Positions 5,340 to 6,607 of a stretch of DNA of 6,607 nt are shown here, in pieces (within the stretch, counting starts at the first letter, position 1; each line of letters begins with the position of its first letter). The stretch is from Desulfatitalea sp. UBA4791 (GTDB taxonomy: Bacteria; Desulfobacterota; Desulfobacteria; Desulfobacterales; Desulfosarcinaceae). The notes beneath the pieces were generated by a model, which was not told the DNA's origin, searched no databases, and saw only the letters and a program-made list of their open reading frames with translations. Location: assembly GCA_002402905.1 (NCBI GenBank), contig DHGT01000133.1, forward strand, positions 1 through 6,607, given 5' to 3'. A program made the translations under genes and the position numbers.

Positions 5340-6356
5340 TCAGGATCTCTCTGCGACCCGCTGGATGGTCCGGATGGCATCATCGCTGAATTGCGTCCGC
5401 AGCATGAGATGCACGGAATACTCGTCCAACGGATGATCCTGAACGCCCTGAACAACACCGGTAAGGGCGACATCCTTCAATTTGCCGTCGACCATCAACT
5501 TGAAACGCACACCGATACTTCGCCCCACCAGCCGACTGACCGCCTCACGGTTTTTGGACTGGAAATAAAAAGAGAGTCCGGATTTGGAGACGTCCCACAA
5601 TTCGCCGGCCACAGGACGCGAAACCGATGTGCCCTTACCCGAGCTCAACACTTGAAACCAGATCGGCGTGCTTAGATTGATGCGCTTGCAGGCGCGCCGG
5701 TCCAATCCTTTTTGACGCAACCAATCATAGATCCGGCGACCGGTGCCGCAGATCTTTTGCAAGCGCTGCTCGATCCGCGGGTGTTGGATCGTGATACCGT
5801 CGAGCCGTTCCCTCTCCAGGAAGGATAGCTTGACCTCGGTCAATGCGGTGACCGAAGCGGTGCAGACATTGATGGAGAAAAATGTGTCCTCCCCGATCAC
5901 ATCGCCGCTGCCGATGGTCTGAATGAGCTGCTGTTTGTCCTCCCTTTCGTGGACGACTTTCAACTTCCCATTTTCCACGAGGTAAAGCTTGTCGTTTCGC
6001 TCGCCTTGACGCAGGATCATCGTGTCGATGGGAGCACTGCGTTCCTTGAGAGCGAAAAAAAACGCATTGGCCTCCTCACTGGGCAGCGTTTCGAAAAACC
6101 GGGACCAGAGCCGCCTGCGGTCCGGCGTCAACGCCTTGCTCTTCTCGGCTTCGATGATCTCGTTCATCTTGACGATCGCCGTCAGCGCCATGCTGTCCAC
6201 TTCATAGAGCTGGTCGCGATAGGCGTCGGCCCTTTCGAAATCCTGATTTCGAGCGCAGAACGCCACCAGTTGGCAAAGCAGTTTTACGGCCTGTTCGGTC
6301 TGGCCGGCCTCTATGAGCGCTTTCAAGCGTGTCTCGTGTTCAGATAATGTCGGCAT
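5340..6356 (-). CDS. Cyclic-nucleotide-binding-like/PilZ domain protein (putative c-di-GMP receptor)
   Basis: This 338-aa cytoplasmic protein has three parts. Residues 1-75 are helical, like a short TPR pair (QTEQAVKLLCQL, FERADAYRDQL). Residues about 85-190 form a cyclic-nucleotide-binding beta-barrel with 'ILRQGERNDKLYLVENGKLKVV' character and the GSGDVIGED turn (149-157). The phosphate-binding cassette keeps GE (155-156), but the arginine that contacts the cyclic phosphate in CRP is absent (NVCTASV instead of PRxA), so cAMP binding is doubtful. Residues about 219-325 are a PilZ domain with both c-di-GMP motifs intact: RxxxR as R221-ACK-R225 and DxSxxG as DVSKSG 255-260. There is no helix-turn-helix, so it is not a CRP-type transcription factor. 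The open frame also allows a GTG at 6371, but GAAGG stands 8 nt before the ATG at 6356. It converges on the operon with a 12-bp gap. The type is common in Desulfobacterota; its output is unknown. Confidence 0.9.
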   Translation of the reverse strand: MPTLSEHETRLKALIEAGQTEQAVKLLCQLVAFCARNQDFERADAYRDQLYEVDSMALTAIVKMNEIIEAEKSKALTPDRRRLWSRFFETLPSEEANAFFFALKERSAPIDTMILRQGERNDKLYLVENGKLKVVHEREDKQQLIQTIGSGDVIGEDTFFSINVCTASVTALTEVKLSFLERERLDGITIQHPRIEQRLQKICGTGRRIYDWLRQKGLDRRACKRINLSTPIWFQVLSSGKGTSVSRPVAGELWDVSKSGLSFYFQSKNREAVSRLVGRSIGVRFKLMVDGKLKDVALTGVVQGVQDHPLDEYSVHLMLRTQFSDDAIRTIQRVAERS

Positions 6357-6364
6357 ATCGTGTA

Positions 6365-6369
6365 CCTTC
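6365..6369 (-). promoter_or_regulatory. Ribosome binding site deciding the start of the PilZ gene
   Basis: On the minus strand GAAGG is followed after 8 nt by the ATG at 6356-6354. The alternative GTG start at 6371-6369 overlaps this site itself, so the ATG is preferred. A small perfect hairpin (AGGGC-CATC-GCCCT on the + strand, 6372-6385) lies just upstream of the site on the minus strand; it may be chance. Confidence 0.6.
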
Positions 6370-6371
6370 AC

Positions 6372-6547
6372 AGGGCCATCGCCCTATATTCGGCGCCCTG
6401 GAATATCGACCTCCCTGTCCATTGACGGGCTGGCATCGCTTTCGACACGATACCGGGGAGAATCCAGACCGGGCCCAGTATCTTTATCGGCCGGTCATCC
6501 CCTTGTCTTGAGGCATGAGATCACGACGGCGACCGGCAGACCAGGAC
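6372..6547. other. Non-coding interval upstream of the PilZ gene
   Basis: I find no convincing gene in these 176 bp. A 7-bp inverted repeat (GCCGGTC 6490-6496 / GACCGGC 6531-6537) has a 34-nt loop and no T-run, so it is a weak candidate for the end of the upstream minus-strand transcript. No -10/-35 or sigma-54 site with correct spacing could be picked out on the minus strand, so the PilZ gene may be read from its own unrecognised promoter or from the gene to the right. Confidence 0.5.
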
Positions 6548-6607
6548 TTATCGAGTGTCCTGCTCGATCTGCCATTGACGCCTCAAGTCGTCCACTTGCT
6601 TCACGGT
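6548..6607 (-). CDS. Probable C-terminal end of a gene running off the right edge (partial)
   Basis: On the minus strand the frame from the window edge reads 19 codons, TVKQVDDLRRQWQIEQDTR, and then TAA at 6550-6548. The composition is charged and helical, as in a real soluble protein tail, and the gene would be in the same direction as the PilZ gene with a gap of about 190 bp. Another minus-strand frame is open for 34 codons to a TGA further downstream, but its composition is less protein-like. No family can be recognised from so little sequence. Confidence 0.4.
   Translation of the reverse strand, partial: TVKQVDDLRRQWQIEQDTR

Noticed and set aside
5340..6356. Calling the minus-strand gene a CRP/FNR transcription factor
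   Set aside because: There is a cyclic-nucleotide-like barrel but no helix-turn-helix; the C-terminal domain is PilZ.
6329..6511. 60-codon + strand open frame across the start of the PilZ gene
   Set aside because: Its composition is that of a shadow frame, no ribosome binding site was seen, and it overlaps the well-supported start of the minus-strand gene.
1..6607. CRISPR array, tRNA, rRNA, insertion sequence or toxin-antitoxin pair
   Set aside because: No regularly spaced repeats, cloverleaf-like segments, transposase motifs or terminal inverted repeats with target duplications were seen on either strand.

Overview
The window (6607 bp, fairly GC-rich) looks like chromosome from an anaerobic sulfur-metabolising bacterium, most likely a Desulfobacterota member. 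This is inferred from gene content and protein flavour only: a DsrE-like protein, a TusA-like protein, a CoA-disulfide-reductase/rhodanese fusion with the 'GGCGIPYFVSG' active-site style, a DUF1638 protein, a transporter-UspA fusion, and a cyclic-nucleotide-binding/PilZ protein of a type common in that phylum. No rRNA, tRNA, CRISPR array or transposase is visible.

Layout. Positions 1-202 are non-coding: a perfect hairpin at the very start (1-18), then a near-consensus sigma-54 promoter (126-141) about 60 bp before the first gene. From 203 to 5327, six genes on the + strand are separated by 23-80 bp and each has its own ribosome binding site, so they look like one operon: (1) a 75-aa TusA-fold protein whose catalytic cysteine is replaced; (2) a 119-aa DsrE-family protein with a CxxC; (3) a 567-aa FAD/NAD(P)H CoA-disulfide or persulfide reductase with a C-terminal rhodanese domain; (4) a 217-aa DUF1638 protein; (5) a 547-aa membrane transporter of the bile acid:sodium symporter/ACR3 superfamily fused to a UspA domain; (6) a 105-aa cysteine-containing helical protein I do not recognise. 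A long 12-bp-stem hairpin separates genes 3 and 4.

Convergent to this operon, with a gap of only 12 bp, lies a 338-aa minus-strand gene combining a helical N-terminus, a degenerate cyclic-nucleotide-binding domain and a PilZ domain with intact c-di-GMP-binding motifs. A non-coding interval of 176 bp follows, and then the last 19 codons of a probable minus-strand gene that runs off the right edge.

How it may work together (inference). DsrE-like, TusA-like and rhodanese proteins carry sulfane sulfur as protein persulfides, and the flavoprotein reduces CoA disulfide, CoA persulfide or polysulfide. Placing them under a sigma-54 promoter with a membrane carrier that has a nucleotide-sensing UspA tail suggests an inducible module that imports or exports a small anionic, perhaps sulfur-containing, compound and handles the sulfur. 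The substrate and the roles of DUF1638 and the 105-aa protein cannot be told from the sequence.
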